Source: Rickettsia rickettsii (lineage in GTDB: Bacteria > Pseudomonadota > Alphaproteobacteria > Rickettsiales > Rickettsiaceae). From it: a stretch of 64,000 nt of DNA. The notes under the pieces are model-generated. The model was not told where the DNA came from. It saw only the letters and a list, made by a program, of their open reading frames with translations, and made no database searches. Below are positions 54,823 through 64,000 of the stretch, in pieces (within the stretch, counting starts at the first letter, position 1; every line of letters starts with the position of its first letter). The translations under genes were made by a program, and so were the position numbers. The DNA is taken from NCBI RefSeq assembly GCF_001951015.1, contig NZ_CP018914.1, positions 248,001 to 312,000 of the forward strand. The letters are read 5' to 3'.

Positions 54823-56409
54823 ATGAAAATACGATTTATTATAATAAGCTTTATAGCGCTAATCCTAGTAGGGTGGGGATATGCTGCCTATAAATTTGAA
54901 CATCAAAGTAAAGAAAATATTATCTCTATTCTTGATAAATATGAAGAATATATAACTTATGATGCAATAAAAGTTAATAAATATGGATTTAGTGTTACTT
55001 TAAATAAAGTAATGTTAAAACCTATAGATTTTTATTGTGATGAAATAGTTATTAGACATATACCGTTTTTGAATATTACAAAAATTGATTCTTACGGAAA
55101 TAATGTAAAAATTACTACCGCTCAAGATGAAAAAAATATTTTTTACTCACCTGATCATCATACAACAATTTGGTTTAGAAAATCTTTGTTTAATAGAGAG
55201 CCTGATTATTGGAAATTAAGCTTGAGTGACAATAAATCAACTCTTTATAGTTCTCTAGATGCAGAAAAATTAGCAGAGAGTGATATTAGTAATTCTGTAA
55301 TTACTAATACTAAGACATCGGATAACCTTAATTTGTTAATTTTGGATGGAAAAAATACTGTTTCTTTTATTTCTGAAAATTACAGAAGAAATTTATATGA
55401 TAAAATTTTTGAATTTTTGAGAGATCAAATAGCTAATGACTCTGATACTGCTTTCTTTGAGTATGGTTTGACAAAGTTAGATATATTGAATTTACCTATT
55501 TCTTACAATTCCAAATTAAAACTAAAATATAGTGATGAGTTAGTAGCTCTTGGGAAATTATTAATTCAAAATTTTTCTCTAGATCAAAGGCAAGATGAGA
55601 ATATGTATGCTGTTATTTTTATGCAGATGTTAGGAGAATTAGTAAAAGGTAAGCCGTTTTTATTTGCTTGTGATATTGAAAGAAAAGGAAAAGTAGAAAG
55701 TAATTTATATAAATTAAATATAGAAAAAGATAAAATTTTTGATTTTGCTTTAAATATTAAATCTACTATAGAACCTTCTGAAACATACCAAAAAACGGCA
55801 GCTGAAGCTTTAGGAAGCTACTTTAGTAATGGTTTAAACAAAAGAGCTGAGTTAGATAAATTTTTTAAACTAACTAGCCCTATTACTCAAGAAGATGGAG
55901 AAAGAGTAATGGGTGTTTTTGCAAAAATAAATAATTCCGAATTTAATTTAAAAGGTAAGTTTGATCCTGAAGCAAAAAAATTATCCGGTAAAACTAATCT
56001 TGTAATGGATGATTTTAATTTTGCTATTGATATTGATATGCCTAGTATAGATAATCCTCTGAATCTAGAAAGCGTAATAAAATTATCGGATCCGAGTGTG
56101 GTTATAAATAATTTTGTGCATTATACTAATAATGCTATTGTACCGGTGCTTAATAAAATAGAAGATTCTAAGGAATTTGCTTTAAATCTAGGAAAACAAT
56201 CTTCAATAATAAAGCAATACGGCTTTAGGGCAATAGAAGTTTTTAGTAAAAATTCTGAATTAAAAGACGGTGAATCTTTAGTAGTGGATGTAAAAAGTAA
56301 AGACGCCGGACTAACCTTTAACGATAAAGCTATTGATCAGATCCTGAGTGATGCAAGAGTATTAGAATTTATAAATGCCATGGCTATGATAGATCAAGAA
56401 AGCAAGTAG
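54823..56409 (+). CDS. DUF2125-like membrane-anchored protein, 528 residues
   Basis: One N-terminal membrane helix (about 3-22, IRFIIISFIALILVGWGYAA) precedes a large, probably periplasmic domain rich in Asn, Asp and Lys. The segment following the helix, ITYDAIKVNKYGFSVTLNKV, has the same plan as [15 protein letters not shown] in the protein at 20561-21631 (structure-like repeats of beta-strands after the anchor), suggesting the same broad family. No enzymatic motif is seen. It stands alone between repeats and thrS. The family link is by pattern and topology. Confidence 0.65.
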   Translation: MKIRFIIISFIALILVGWGYAAYKFEHQSKENIISILDKYEEYITYDAIKVNKYGFSVTLNKVMLKPIDFYCDEIVIRHIPFLNITKIDSYGNNVKITTAQDEKNIFYSPDHHTTIWFRKSLFNREPDYWKLSLSDNKSTLYSSLDAEKLAESDISNSVITNTKTSDNLNLLILDGKNTVSFISENYRRNLYDKIFEFLRDQIANDSDTAFFEYGLTKLDILNLPISYNSKLKLKYSDELVALGKLLIQNFSLDQRQDENMYAVIFMQMLGELVKGKPFLFACDIERKGKVESNLYKLNIEKDKIFDFALNIKSTIEPSETYQKTAAEALGSYFSNGLNKRAELDKFFKLTSPITQEDGERVMGVFAKINNSEFNLKGKFDPEAKKLSGKTNLVMDDFNFAIDIDMPSIDNPLNLESVIKLSDPSVVINNFVHYTNNAIVPVLNKIEDSKEFALNLGKQSSIIKQYGFRAIEVFSKNSELKDGESLVVDVKSKDAGLTFNDKAIDQILSDARVLEFINAMAMIDQESK

Positions 56410-56415
56410 TCTAAG

Positions 56416-56444
56416 TGTCATTCCTGCTTTTGCAGGAATGAAAT
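56416..56444. repeat. Short hairpin (repeat-family arm)
   Basis: ATTCCTGCTTTTGCAGGAAT is an 8-base perfect stem with a TTTT loop, preceded by GTGTC and followed by GAAAT, like the ends of the TGTCATTCC family. It lies 7 bases after a stop codon and may serve as a transcript end. Confidence 0.7.
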
Positions 56445-56505
56445 AAGAGCTACGAGATAAAGTCTACAAGTAAAAAATTTGAAGAAAAAAATAAGTTATA
56501 AAAGA

Positions 56506-58413
56506 ATGATTAATATTTCCTTTCCCGATGGGAGTATAAAACAATTTGCAAAAAACATTACCGCCTATGAAGTAGCAAATGCAATTTCAATGTCACTTGC
56601 TAAAGCAGCAATGGTTGCTGAAATAAACGGTGAGCTTCAAGACTTAAGTATCGTAATTGACAATGATTGCAAGTTTCGTATTTTAACTGCGAAAGATCCT
56701 GAATGTCTCGAGATAATAAGGCACGATGCGGCACATTTAACAGCAGAAGCAGTAAAGGAACTATTCCCTGAAACTCAGGTAACGATTGGTCCTGCAATTG
56801 AAAACGGTTATTATTACGATTTTGCTCGTGATAAACCTTTTACCAATGATGATTTAGCCGTTATAGAAGCTAAAATGCAAGAACTTTCACAAAAGAACGA
56901 GCAAGTAACAAGAGAGCTATGGGATAGGGATAAAGCCGTAGAGTTTTTTAAATCGATAGGAGAGCATTATAAAGCTGAAATTATTGCTTCAATTCCGGCA
57001 GGTGAGCCAATTACTTTATACAGGCAAGGTAATTTTATTGATCTATGCCGAGGTCCGCATTCTCCTTCTACAGGGGTTGTTAAGCATTTTAAGTTGATGA
57101 AAGTTGCAGGAGCGTATTGGCGAGGTGATAGTCGTAATGAGATGTTGCAGCGTATATACGGCACTGCTTGGGCCACGAAGGAGCAGCTAGATAGTTACCT
57201 CTTGATGCTTGAAGAAGCCGAAAAGCGTGATCATAGAAAGCTTGGGCGTGAGCTTGATTTATTCCACTTCCAAGAAGAAGCTCAAGGAATGGTATTTTGG
57301 CATGATAAAGGTTGGAGTATATATAATACCATTGAGCAGTATATTAGGAAAAAGATTCGTAAAAACGGTTATACCGAAGTTAAGACTCCTGTTTTGGTCG
57401 ATAAAAGCCTTTGGGAGGCTTCAGGACATTGGGAAAAGTTTCGTGATGATATGTTTGCGTTAGAAACAGACGACAAGACATTAGCTTTGAAGCCGATGAA
57501 CTGCCCTTGCCACGTGCAGATTTTCAAACAAGGTATCAAGAGTTATCGTGATTTACCTCTTCGTATGTCGGAGTTTGGTTTGTGCCATCGTAATGAGGCA
57601 TCCGGTGCATTGCACGGTTTAATGAGAGTGCGGAGTTTAGTGCAAGACGATGCACATATATTTTGTGCTGCGGAACAAATTACCGATGAAACGGTTAGTT
57701 TTTGTAAATTACTGACTGAAGTTTATAAGGATTTCGGCTTTACTGATATAAAGGTAAAATTCTCTGATCGTCCTGAAATCAGAGCAGGGAGCAATGAAGT
57801 TTGGGATAAGGCTGAGAATGCTTTAAAAGAAGCAGTAGAACAAGCAGGGTTTACTTATACACTAAACCCAGGCGAGGGGGCATTTTACGGTCCGAAGCTT
57901 GAGTTTGTATTAACCGATGCGATAGGGCGGCAATGGCAATGCGGTACGCTTCAGATGGATTTTGTTTTGCCGGAGCGGTTAGACGCTAGCTATGTTGCAG
58001 CAAGCGGAGAGAAAAAAAGACCCGTAATGCTACATAGAGCGATCCTTGGCTCACTTGAGCGTTTTATTGGTATATTGATCGAAGAATATGCAGGTAGGTT
58101 TCCGCTTTGGCTTGCACCAGTGCAGGTTGCTATTGCAACTATTACCAGCGATTTGAACGATTACGCTTTGGAAGTGCAGAAAGCTTTAATTGATAACGGG
58201 GTAAGAACGGATTTTAATATCTCACCTGATAAAATTAACTATAAGATTCGTGAGTTTTCTAATCAAAAAATACCGATGATTGCAGTAATCGGTAAACAAG
58301 AGCAAGAAAATAAACAAGTAGCGATTAGAAGGCTTGGAACTACTGACCAAGAAGTATTATCGGTTGAGCAGTTAATAGCTGTGGTTAAAGAAGAGAATGA
58401 GAAATATTTGTAG
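56506..58413 (+). CDS. thrS: Threonyl-tRNA synthetase
   Basis: This 635-residue class II synthetase has an N-terminal TGS domain ([17 protein letters not shown]), the second editing domain with [16 protein letters not shown] (HxxxH), the catalytic core with motif 2-like [20 protein letters not shown], and zinc ligands including Cys in [10 protein letters not shown]. Motif 3 is [20 protein letters not shown]. The anticodon-binding domain follows from about 530. An upstream TTG at 56479 would add nine basic residues, but the ATG at 56506 matches the family start. Confidence 0.97.
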   Translation: MINISFPDGSIKQFAKNITAYEVANAISMSLAKAAMVAEINGELQDLSIVIDNDCKFRILTAKDPECLEIIRHDAAHLTAEAVKELFPETQVTIGPAIENGYYYDFARDKPFTNDDLAVIEAKMQELSQKNEQVTRELWDRDKAVEFFKSIGEHYKAEIIASIPAGEPITLYRQGNFIDLCRGPHSPSTGVVKHFKLMKVAGAYWRGDSRNEMLQRIYGTAWATKEQLDSYLLMLEEAEKRDHRKLGRELDLFHFQEEAQGMVFWHDKGWSIYNTIEQYIRKKIRKNGYTEVKTPVLVDKSLWEASGHWEKFRDDMFALETDDKTLALKPMNCPCHVQIFKQGIKSYRDLPLRMSEFGLCHRNEASGALHGLMRVRSLVQDDAHIFCAAEQITDETVSFCKLLTEVYKDFGFTDIKVKFSDRPEIRAGSNEVWDKAENALKEAVEQAGFTYTLNPGEGAFYGPKLEFVLTDAIGRQWQCGTLQMDFVLPERLDASYVAASGEKKRPVMLHRAILGSLERFIGILIEEYAGRFPLWLAPVQVAIATITSDLNDYALEVQKALIDNGVRTDFNISPDKINYKIREFSNQKIPMIAVIGKQEQENKQVAIRRLGTTDQEVLSVEQLIAVVKEENEKYL

Positions 58414-58500
58414 CTTTTAAATCTAAAGGATTATATAAGATAATAATACGTATCATAGGGATATGATATCCTAATTAGGAAAAAATTCTAAGGAGATTAT

Positions 58501-58596
58501 GTGAGAACTATTATTAATATAGCTGATTCGCAAATTAAAATTCTAGATAAACTATCCAAGAAAAAAATATCAAGAGATAAAATTATTTTTTACTAA
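58501..58596 (+). pseudogene. Truncated ribbon-helix-helix (CopG-like) antitoxin-type gene
   Basis: A strong ribosome binding site (AAGGAG) precedes a GTG at 58501. The 31-residue frame begins MRTIINIADSQIKILDKL and continues SKKKISRDKII, matching the N-terminal strand and first helices of ribbon-helix-helix antitoxins. The usual second half of the fold is missing; beyond the stop only a short piece in another frame remains. No toxin gene follows, but an ABC transporter remnant. The identity comes from a short but characteristic pattern. Confidence 0.5.
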
Positions 58597-58639
58597 ACTT
58601 GCTACAATGGAACAAGATAAGCAAGATTCTTGGTAGCTG

Positions 58640-59736
58640 ATTGTATTATAAACATCTTTACTATTTTTTCGTTTGTAGCAAAGCAGCGAGAATTAAATAA
58701 AGTAAATGATTATTACCATAATGTACATCCTCTAACAAAAATATTACAAATATGATTTAATTATTTGTATAATACTCAGTTTAGTATATTGGGTATATAG
58801 GTGTATTTGTGTATGTAATTCATTTAACGTAATCTTGGTGAAATTAGTATCGGCGATATTGCTTTTATTATGTTCCTTACTTTTTTAGTTACTGAAAATT
58901 CGTGGCATGCCACTATGGAACTTAAAGACTTTTTAGAAGATATAGCAGCGTTTCGCTCCGCCTTTACAATCATGCAAATCCCACAAGATACTATAGATAA
59001 AAAATGCTGCTGAATTAAAAATCTTCAAAGGGGAGATTATATTTAAGGATATATCGTTTGCTTATAAAGAGGGGAGTAGTGTATTCCAGTCTCTTAATTT
59101 GTATATTAAAGCCGGTGAGAAAGTCGGTATTGTCGGGAATTCAGGTAGCGGTCAAGCCACTTTAATTGCATTATTATTGAAAAATTTTAAGCCGGAATTT
59201 GCGATATTATAATCGATAACCAAAGCCTTTACGATACTTCCTTTGACAGCCTGTGGGAGCAGATATCATTAATTCCTCAAGATATTATGCTTTTTCATCG
59301 CTCAGTAGGTAAGAATATCGGATATGCAAAAGAGAATGCTTTGCCTTGGGAAATAGAAAATGTCGCCAAAGCTGCAAATATTTATGAATTTATCGAAAGT
59401 TTACCGGAAAAATATAACACCATTGTCGGTGAGAGAGGAGTAAAGCTAAGTGGTGGACAGAGGCAACGTATAGCAATTGTCTGTGCTATTCTTAAAAACG
59501 CTCCGATTTTGGTTTGAGATGAAGTAACTTCAAGCCTTGATAGCCATACAGAGCAAGAAGTACAAAAATCTATGAATACCATGCTTGATATTGAGAATGT
59601 CACAACAATTGCTATAGCCCACAGATTATCTACTATCAAGCATATGGATAGAATTATTGTTATGGATAAAGGCAAGATTGTAGAAGACGGCACTTTTAAG
59701 GAATTCTGGGAGCATCAAGTTAACGGATTTGTTTAA
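58640..59736 (+). pseudogene. ABC transporter (permease-ATPase), broken
   Basis: Pieces read KQRELNKVNDYYHNVHPLTK, ISIGDIAFIMFLTFLVTENS and FKGEIIFKDISFAYKEGSSV. The Walker A is GNSGSGQATL, with the essential Lys replaced by Gln. Beyond a shift near 59205 come SLIPQDIMLFHRSVGKNIGY, KLSGGQRQRIAIVCAILKNA and, after a TGA in place of the Leu/Phe before Walker B, DEVTSSLDSHTEQE. The frame ends TFKEFWEHQVNGFV at 59736. It resembles the intact exporter at 46101-47870. The left limit is approximate because the N-terminal permease part is mostly lost. Confidence 0.85.
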
Positions 59737-59797
59737 ACCGGCATTATATTAAGAATATGTAAGGTATCTCTGCAACCAAAAGCTAACTATGAAGTTC

Positions 59798-60040
59798 CTA
59801 ACCTAATAAAAGGCATTTATTACATTTATAATCAAATATTTCATGAAATGTTGTGTTGAATTGCCAATCTTTTTTACAAGATGGACAATTTGAATAATTA
59901 GAACGTGCATAGGAGTTTCCTGATACCGGTGCTGCTATAGGATAAAAAACTTTCTTTTTTAAACATTTTTGTATTCGCTTACTCATTTTTCTTCCTTTTA
60001 TAGAAATATCACTATCTAATTCTGCTAATTGTTTTTTCAT
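59798..60040 (-). CDS. Small hypothetical protein with Cys pairs
   Basis: This 80-residue protein has CPSC near residue 53 and CNKC near residue 73, a possible zinc ribbon, and a basic middle (KRIQKCLKKKVFYP). I do not recognise the family. The ATG at 60040 is 8 bases after the stop codon of the upstream gene at 60049, so both are probably translated from one mRNA. It could also be the tail of that gene after an old frame break. Confidence 0.45.
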   Translation of the reverse strand: MKKQLAELDSDISIKGRKMSKRIQKCLKKKVFYPIAAPVSGNSYARSNYSNCPSCKKDWQFNTTFHEIFDYKCNKCLLLG

Positions 60041-60048
60041 TAAAGGTT

Positions 60049-60420
60049 CTAATGTTTATAGCTTGAAAGCCATAAGCTGTAAGCCGCCGCATAATCATTT
60101 GGCCAAGAAGTAATTGTTCCTCCGAGATATCGGTCTTTATCATTTATTATATATAAAGGTAGATATCGCCCCTCATCTGTACGTAATATAAGCTGCTCTT
60201 CATAAGCTTTTGACCATGAAATAGGATATAAATAGAGAAATTTTGCATTTTCAATATTTTTTTCGATATCAATAGGTGTTGCACTAACATAGTCTGCTGT
60301 TATTTTATAACTAATTATTACGCCCAATTGCTCTAATGCATCTTTATCTTTCAATGCATGATAGCTTAAATGTGAAGCATGCAAAGCATCTTTATTAGGA
60401 ATTACTGCATAAAAAACCAA
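60049..60420 (-). CDS. Hypothetical protein, 123 residues
   Basis: From the ATG at 60420 the sequence MVFYAVIPNKDALHASHLSY runs into helices (ALKDKDALEQLGVIISYKI), a beta-rich middle (AKFLYLYPISWSKAYEEQL) and the end TSWPNDYAAAYSLWLSSYKH. No signal peptide or membrane segment is evident. It is not a recognisable family. It may form a two-gene unit with the Cys-pair protein downstream. Confidence 0.5.
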   Translation of the reverse strand: MVFYAVIPNKDALHASHLSYHALKDKDALEQLGVIISYKITADYVSATPIDIEKNIENAKFLYLYPISWSKAYEEQLILRTDEGRYLPLYIINDKDRYLGGTITSWPNDYAAAYSLWLSSYKH

Positions 60421-60768
60421 TTTATTTTTTGTAAGACTAAAAATTCTCCATTATTTAATATATTACCGTTTTGGTATAAAGAACCGATAAAACTACAAAG
60501 TAAATGCCAATAATAAGAATTGCTTACTTTTATTAAACGATATAGTAACAAGATATATATTAGACATAGTTTAAATAAAATTTACCTATTTAGCTAAGAA
60601 TGCTGCCTTTTATAATCTAACTTAATTGGAGTTTATTCCTAAAAAATTACTATTTAGGAATAAATGCCTAAATAGTTATATTAGTATATAAGTAAAGGAT
60701 AAAAAACATAATTGATTTTAAACATTCTTTAAAGAAAAGTATAAAATACTACTTTTCAAAGAAAAGAG
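60421..60768. other. Spacer with a 12-base-pair inverted repeat
   Basis: No gene is visible. TTTATTCCTAAA (60632-60643) and TTTAGGAATAAA (60653-60664) form a perfect 12-base inverted repeat around AAATTACTA. Another weak hairpin (AAAGTATAAAATACTACTTT) lies at about 60738-60757, next to the end of the gene at 60769, and could terminate it. Confidence 0.6.
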
Positions 60769-61185
60769 TTATACCCCTAAGGCTTTTTTCCCTTTAGATT
60801 GTTCTTGTTCAACTGTTTGAGTATGAGACTTAACTTGAGGAATTGCAAGATCGACTACATGTTCATATCTAACGCCATTTTCAAATAAAACTTGACCGCA
60901 TTTATTCACTTGAATAACATCTTCTTTAGAGAATTTATTTAAAATAACTTCCGTGATATTATAAAGGAATTGCCAAGATAGTTCTATTCTTTCTTGTAAT
61001 GTCAGCTTTTTATTTTCTGGTGTTTGACTATTAAGTGCCACATTTGGCGAATCATCAATATTACCTCCTGCAGCAGGTAATATATTGTTTTTACGTGCTG
61101 CTATTTTCTTATACATTAAAAATATTAATAATAATGCTAATAAGCAACCTATGGCAATTAAAATATGAGTATTAGAATTAGACAC
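60769..61185 (-). CDS. Hypothetical single-helix membrane protein (Rickettsia type)
   Basis: This 138-residue protein has one N-terminal membrane helix (about 8-25, ILIAIGCLLALLLIFLMYKK), a linker with Pro/Asn, and a soluble part (LTLQERIELSWQFLYNITEV, then GVRYEHVVDLAIPQVKSH). I recall Rickettsia-restricted proteins of this plan annotated as a DUF, possibly DUF2660, but am not sure. Its start codon overlaps the stop of the upstream gene at 61185, so the two were co-translated. Confidence 0.65.
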   Translation of the reverse strand: MSNSNTHILIAIGCLLALLLIFLMYKKIAARKNNILPAAGGNIDDSPNVALNSQTPENKKLTLQERIELSWQFLYNITEVILNKFSKEDVIQVNKCGQVLFENGVRYEHVVDLAIPQVKSHTQTVEQEQSKGKKALGV

Positions 61186-62359
61186 TATTTTGCTCTTCCT
61201 TGTTGTTGAGTTAAGTTGTGTGTTTTAGAAAGTATAGTAACCACTGCTTTACCTATATTAACTAAGTTAGCTATATCAGGAGTTAGCTTTGCAATTGCTA
61301 AGACCGGAGGCGGTAATAAGTTAGTTTTTATTGTGAGACTTATAACATTTCCGAGTTCTTGACTTCCTGGTATTACTCCTACTATTTTTTTTATGTCGCT
61401 TGCAATTTTCGTAGCTTTTTCTGCTGCTTTACATAAGGATTCTATCTTTGCGCTACAAGAAGCTTCCGGATGTAATACTTTTAATAATTCTGTTTTAGCT
61501 TCATTTAGATTACCAGAAATAGTATTCTTTACAGAGTTTAATTTGTCAATATTTGTATCTTGTGGAATTGCACTTTCAATATTACTTTTTAGTTCTGTTA
61601 TTTTTTCTTCTACTTCATCTTTGCTTTTTGGTATAGCTTTAGTAGCTTTTACAATATTCTCTAGTGAAGCTTGGTTATTAGGGTTTTTATTTGCTATTTC
61701 AATAATTTTTCGAGTCGGTTCTTTTGATATTTCTGAAATTGTAGCAACTTTTTTGGCTTTTTCATAGATGTTTTCAAGCTTCTCATGAGATTTAGCTTCT
61801 TTCCTTATTTCTTTTATATCATTATGCAATTTTGTTATTTTGGGCAATAATTTTTTCAGAGTCAATAAGATTATTTACTTTTTCAAGTATTCCTCTTGTT
61901 TGTATAAATATTCCAAGCATCGGTATTTGAGTCGATATAACCCCGACTAATATATTGTCTAATGATTCTATAATTTTTTTAGAAGCTCCAGGATAGAGTT
62001 TATCTCATTCTTGCTGAAATAAAATGTGTTCTAAAACATTTAAACATTTTTCTACAATAATCCTGTCAAATAAAAATATATCTTTTGTTTTTTAACTGTT
62101 CTTGAGATGCTTTCTAAAGCGCTTCAGATAAAGTAGTTATAGATTCTTGGATTGTCCTATTAAAAAGTTTTTCTATTTTCGCTACATCGATATTTTCAGT
62201 GTGAGATAATTCATTAAAGAATTTTGTAAAATATAAAATAAGATCTTCTAAATCTTTTACATTCATTTTCAAAGATTTGGTAAAACCTTTTAATTTTATT
62301 AAAAGTCTTTGTTATTCTTTATTTAATCCGCTGAAACTAGAAAAATCAATTATAGACAT
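61185..62359 (-). pseudogene. Long helical hypothetical gene, N-terminal half broken
   Basis: The gene seems to start at an ATG at 62359 (MSIIDFSSFSGLNKE, then a TAA). It continues in frame with FTKSLKMNVKDLEDLILYFT and TENIDVAKIEKLFNRTIQES, hits more stops near 62120 and 61990, and reaches ILVGVISTQIPMLGIFIQT. The last 226 residues (61185-61865) are open from a TTG and are Lys/Glu-rich helices and likely coiled coil, with a hydrophobic-neutral end (LLPPPVLAIAKLTPDIANLV). The C-terminal part could still be translated. No known domain is recognised. It precedes the membrane protein gene with overlap. Confidence 0.6.
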
Positions 62360-62570
62360 AAAATTTTATTTTGTTATCAAATATTAATTAATCTTAAAGC
62401 TTTATAACCGTAAAATAAAATGTAAAATAGTTATCATTGTCCTTGAGATTAATTTTTGTTATATTACGTGCTAACATTGCTACAATAGATTTATATTGTT
62501 TTATTAGGATATAGGTATATTCAAGATTAAACTAATCTAACTAACATATTATCAATTATTCAAGAAATTT

Positions 62571-63932
62571 ATGCGTAAATTAATTACATTTATTGTTACA
62601 TTATTACTAACTAGTTCGGTTGCAGCAGTTGATTTGCAGGGAGCTTTAACTGAAGGGTATAAGAATAATGAGGAGCTGAAAGCTGCTAGAATTAAGTTTT
62701 TAGACTCGATTGAGCAGTTTCCGCGAGCTTTTTCGGGGTTTATGCCTAGTGTCGGATTACAGATTAATAGACAACATAATAAGACTAAATATAATAAAAA
62801 ATATGCTGATAGGCTTGGTCTTACTCCAAGGGAAACAGATAGTGATCAAGGTGCATTAACAATTCAACAGTCTCTATTTAATGGTGGTTCTAGCGTTGCG
62901 GCTCTTAAAGCTGCTCAAGCAGGATTTAGAGCTGCACGGGGTGCATATTATGCCGGTGAACAAAAAATATTATTAAATTTAATAACTGCGTATCTTGATT
63001 GTGTTGAGAGCAAAGCGAAATATGATATTTCCGAAAGTAGAGTTCGCACTAACATACAACAAGTTAACACCGTTGAGGAAAAATTAAGACTTGGAGAAGC
63101 AACGGAAGTAGATATAGCAACCGCAAGAGCGGGGCTTGCAGCAGCAGAAACGAATAAACTAGCTGCTTATGCCGATTTTCAAGGAAAAAAAGCAAATTTT
63201 ATTAGAGTATTTGGAATAGAGCCGACTAATATAACTATGCCTGAGTTACCTAAAATGTTACCTGCTTCATTAGATGAGTTAACTGGAAGAGCTGCTAAAC
63301 TCAATCCTGATATTGATTCGGCAAGGCATAATGTAACTGCGGCTAAAGCTTTAGAAATGGCAGAAAAAGGGAAATTATTACCGCAAGTAAGTGTGCAACT
63401 GCAATCCGGTAGAACATACTACAATCCACAAGGTGATATAAATGCTATAAATAATAGAAGCTACACTACTACTCTTTCGGTAAATATCCCTATTTATCCT
63501 GAGGGAGGAGCTCAATATTCAAGAATCAGATCGGCTAAAAATCAAACAAGAAATAGTGCAGTTCAGCTTGATAATGTGATAAAGCAGACCCAAGCAGGGG
63601 TTGTAAGCGTGTGGGAGGGATTTGAAGCAGCAAAATCTCGTATTGTTGCCGCTAATCAAGGAGTGGATGCTGCTCAAATATCATATGACGGTACTGTGCA
63701 AGAGGAAATAGTCGGATCTAAAACAATATTAGATGTTTTAACTGCCGAAGAAAAATTATACGAAGCAAAAATAACTCGTGTGGATGCGTATAAATCTTCA
63801 GTACTTGCGGCATATCAAATGAAATTGTTAACCGGCGAGCTAACGGCTCAAAGTTTAAAACTTAAAGTAAAATATTTTAGTCCTGAAGAAGAGTTTAAGA
63901 CTATTAAAAAGAAAATGTTTATAGGTTTCTAA
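62571..63932 (+). CDS. tolC: TolC-family outer membrane efflux protein
   Basis: This 453-residue protein has a signal peptide (MRKLITFIVTLLLTSSVAA). The two-fold repeat of the outer membrane factor family is seen: LQGALTEGYKNNEELKAARI and TGRAAKLNPDIDSARHNVTA start the halves. Long heptad-like helices (EKLRLGEATEVDIATARAGL) and the second-half counterpart EEIVGSKTILDVLTAEEKLY contain the conserved GxxT/SxxDVL pattern. It forms the trimeric outer membrane channel for type I secretion and drug export. It is followed after one base by a PopZ-like gene, as in other alphaproteobacteria. Confidence 0.95.
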   Translation: MRKLITFIVTLLLTSSVAAVDLQGALTEGYKNNEELKAARIKFLDSIEQFPRAFSGFMPSVGLQINRQHNKTKYNKKYADRLGLTPRETDSDQGALTIQQSLFNGGSSVAALKAAQAGFRAARGAYYAGEQKILLNLITAYLDCVESKAKYDISESRVRTNIQQVNTVEEKLRLGEATEVDIATARAGLAAAETNKLAAYADFQGKKANFIRVFGIEPTNITMPELPKMLPASLDELTGRAAKLNPDIDSARHNVTAAKALEMAEKGKLLPQVSVQLQSGRTYYNPQGDINAINNRSYTTTLSVNIPIYPEGGAQYSRIRSAKNQTRNSAVQLDNVIKQTQAGVVSVWEGFEAAKSRIVAANQGVDAAQISYDGTVQEEIVGSKTILDVLTAEEKLYEAKITRVDAYKSSVLAAYQMKLLTGELTAQSLKLKVKYFSPEEEFKTIKKKMFIGF

Positions 63933-63933
63933 C

Positions 63934-64000
63934 GTGAGTAAGGACAATAAAAAGAACCAAGATATGTCGATAGAAGACATATTAAAAGCGATTAAAGGAG
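63934..64000 (+). CDS. PopZ-like/DUF2497 protein, first 22 codons
   Basis: A GTG one base after the tolC stop codon opens a frame reading SKDNKKNQDMSIEDILKAIK to the window edge. SIEDILKAIKG matches the SMEEILASIRR motif that starts DUF2497/PopZ proteins, polar organising proteins of alphaproteobacteria. A tolC-DUF2497 order is common there. The start could also be the internal ATG at 63964. Only the N-terminus is available. Confidence 0.7.
   Translation, partial: MSKDNKKNQDMSIEDILKAIKG

Overview
The window is about 32% G+C chromosomal DNA from an obligate intracellular alphaproteobacterium, almost certainly a Rickettsia of spotted-fever or transitional type. Evidence: a fmt-23S-5S cluster without 16S rRNA, the hscB-hscA-fdx cluster, an orphan purC-like gene, an rvh VirB2 pilin gene, a broken sca autotransporter, ankyrin-repeat remnants, many frameshifted genes, and about 20 copies of short palindromic repeats of the Rickettsia palindromic element kind, some of them inside reading frames. 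The species cannot be fixed from the sequence alone.

Layout. 1-9.6 kb: dnaK (partial), a divergent periplasmic serine protease, a decayed ankyrin gene, lptE-holA, coq7, coxC, rvhB2, a zinc-ribbon membrane protein and dapD. 9.7-19 kb is a graveyard on both strands: a P-loop/TPR gene, pbpC (one frameshift, one stop, a KTG-to-KTD change, and a repeat inserted in frame) and a 4.5-kb sca autotransporter. 19-24.4 kb is a compact minus-strand operon hscB-hscA-fdx-DUF2125-TAXI receptor-usp, with rnhB divergent. 25-33.2 kb: uvrB, grxC, a broken Atm1-like ABC exporter, a structured repeat-rich spacer and gyrA. 33.7-38 kb: a dead SDF-family symporter, a HIG1-like protein, a frameshifted iscX-like gene, def-fmt and a broken hypothetical gene. 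38.1-41.3 kb: 23S and 5S rRNA behind a consensus promoter. 41.4-48 kb: a dead family-61 glycosyltransferase, zapE, queA (with an in-frame repeat), a dead ankyrin gene and an intact ABC exporter. 48-54.6 kb: cydAB plus a small membrane protein, a YefM/YoeB-type toxin-antitoxin pair, a glycosyltransferase, an M16 peptidase and purC. 54.8-64 kb: a DUF2125-like protein, thrS, remnants of a ribbon-helix-helix gene and an ABC transporter, several Rickettsia-type hypothetical genes, tolC and the first codons of a PopZ-like gene.

Functions retained are respiration (coxC, cydAB, coq7), Fe-S assembly, envelope building (lptE, dapD, tolC), translation and DNA repair. Losses fall on peptidoglycan transglycosylase/transpeptidase PBP1C, a surface antigen, solute uptake and several exporters, as expected under genome reduction. 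I found no convincing complete new system. The most useful leads are a possible slippage-corrected iscX, a hairpin covering the ribosome binding site of an ankyrin gene, a structured RNA candidate upstream of coxC, a palindromic element shared by the coq7 and cydA upstream regions, a toxin gene with a probably lost catalytic histidine, and a possible decayed TnpB-type transposon end near 29.7 kb.
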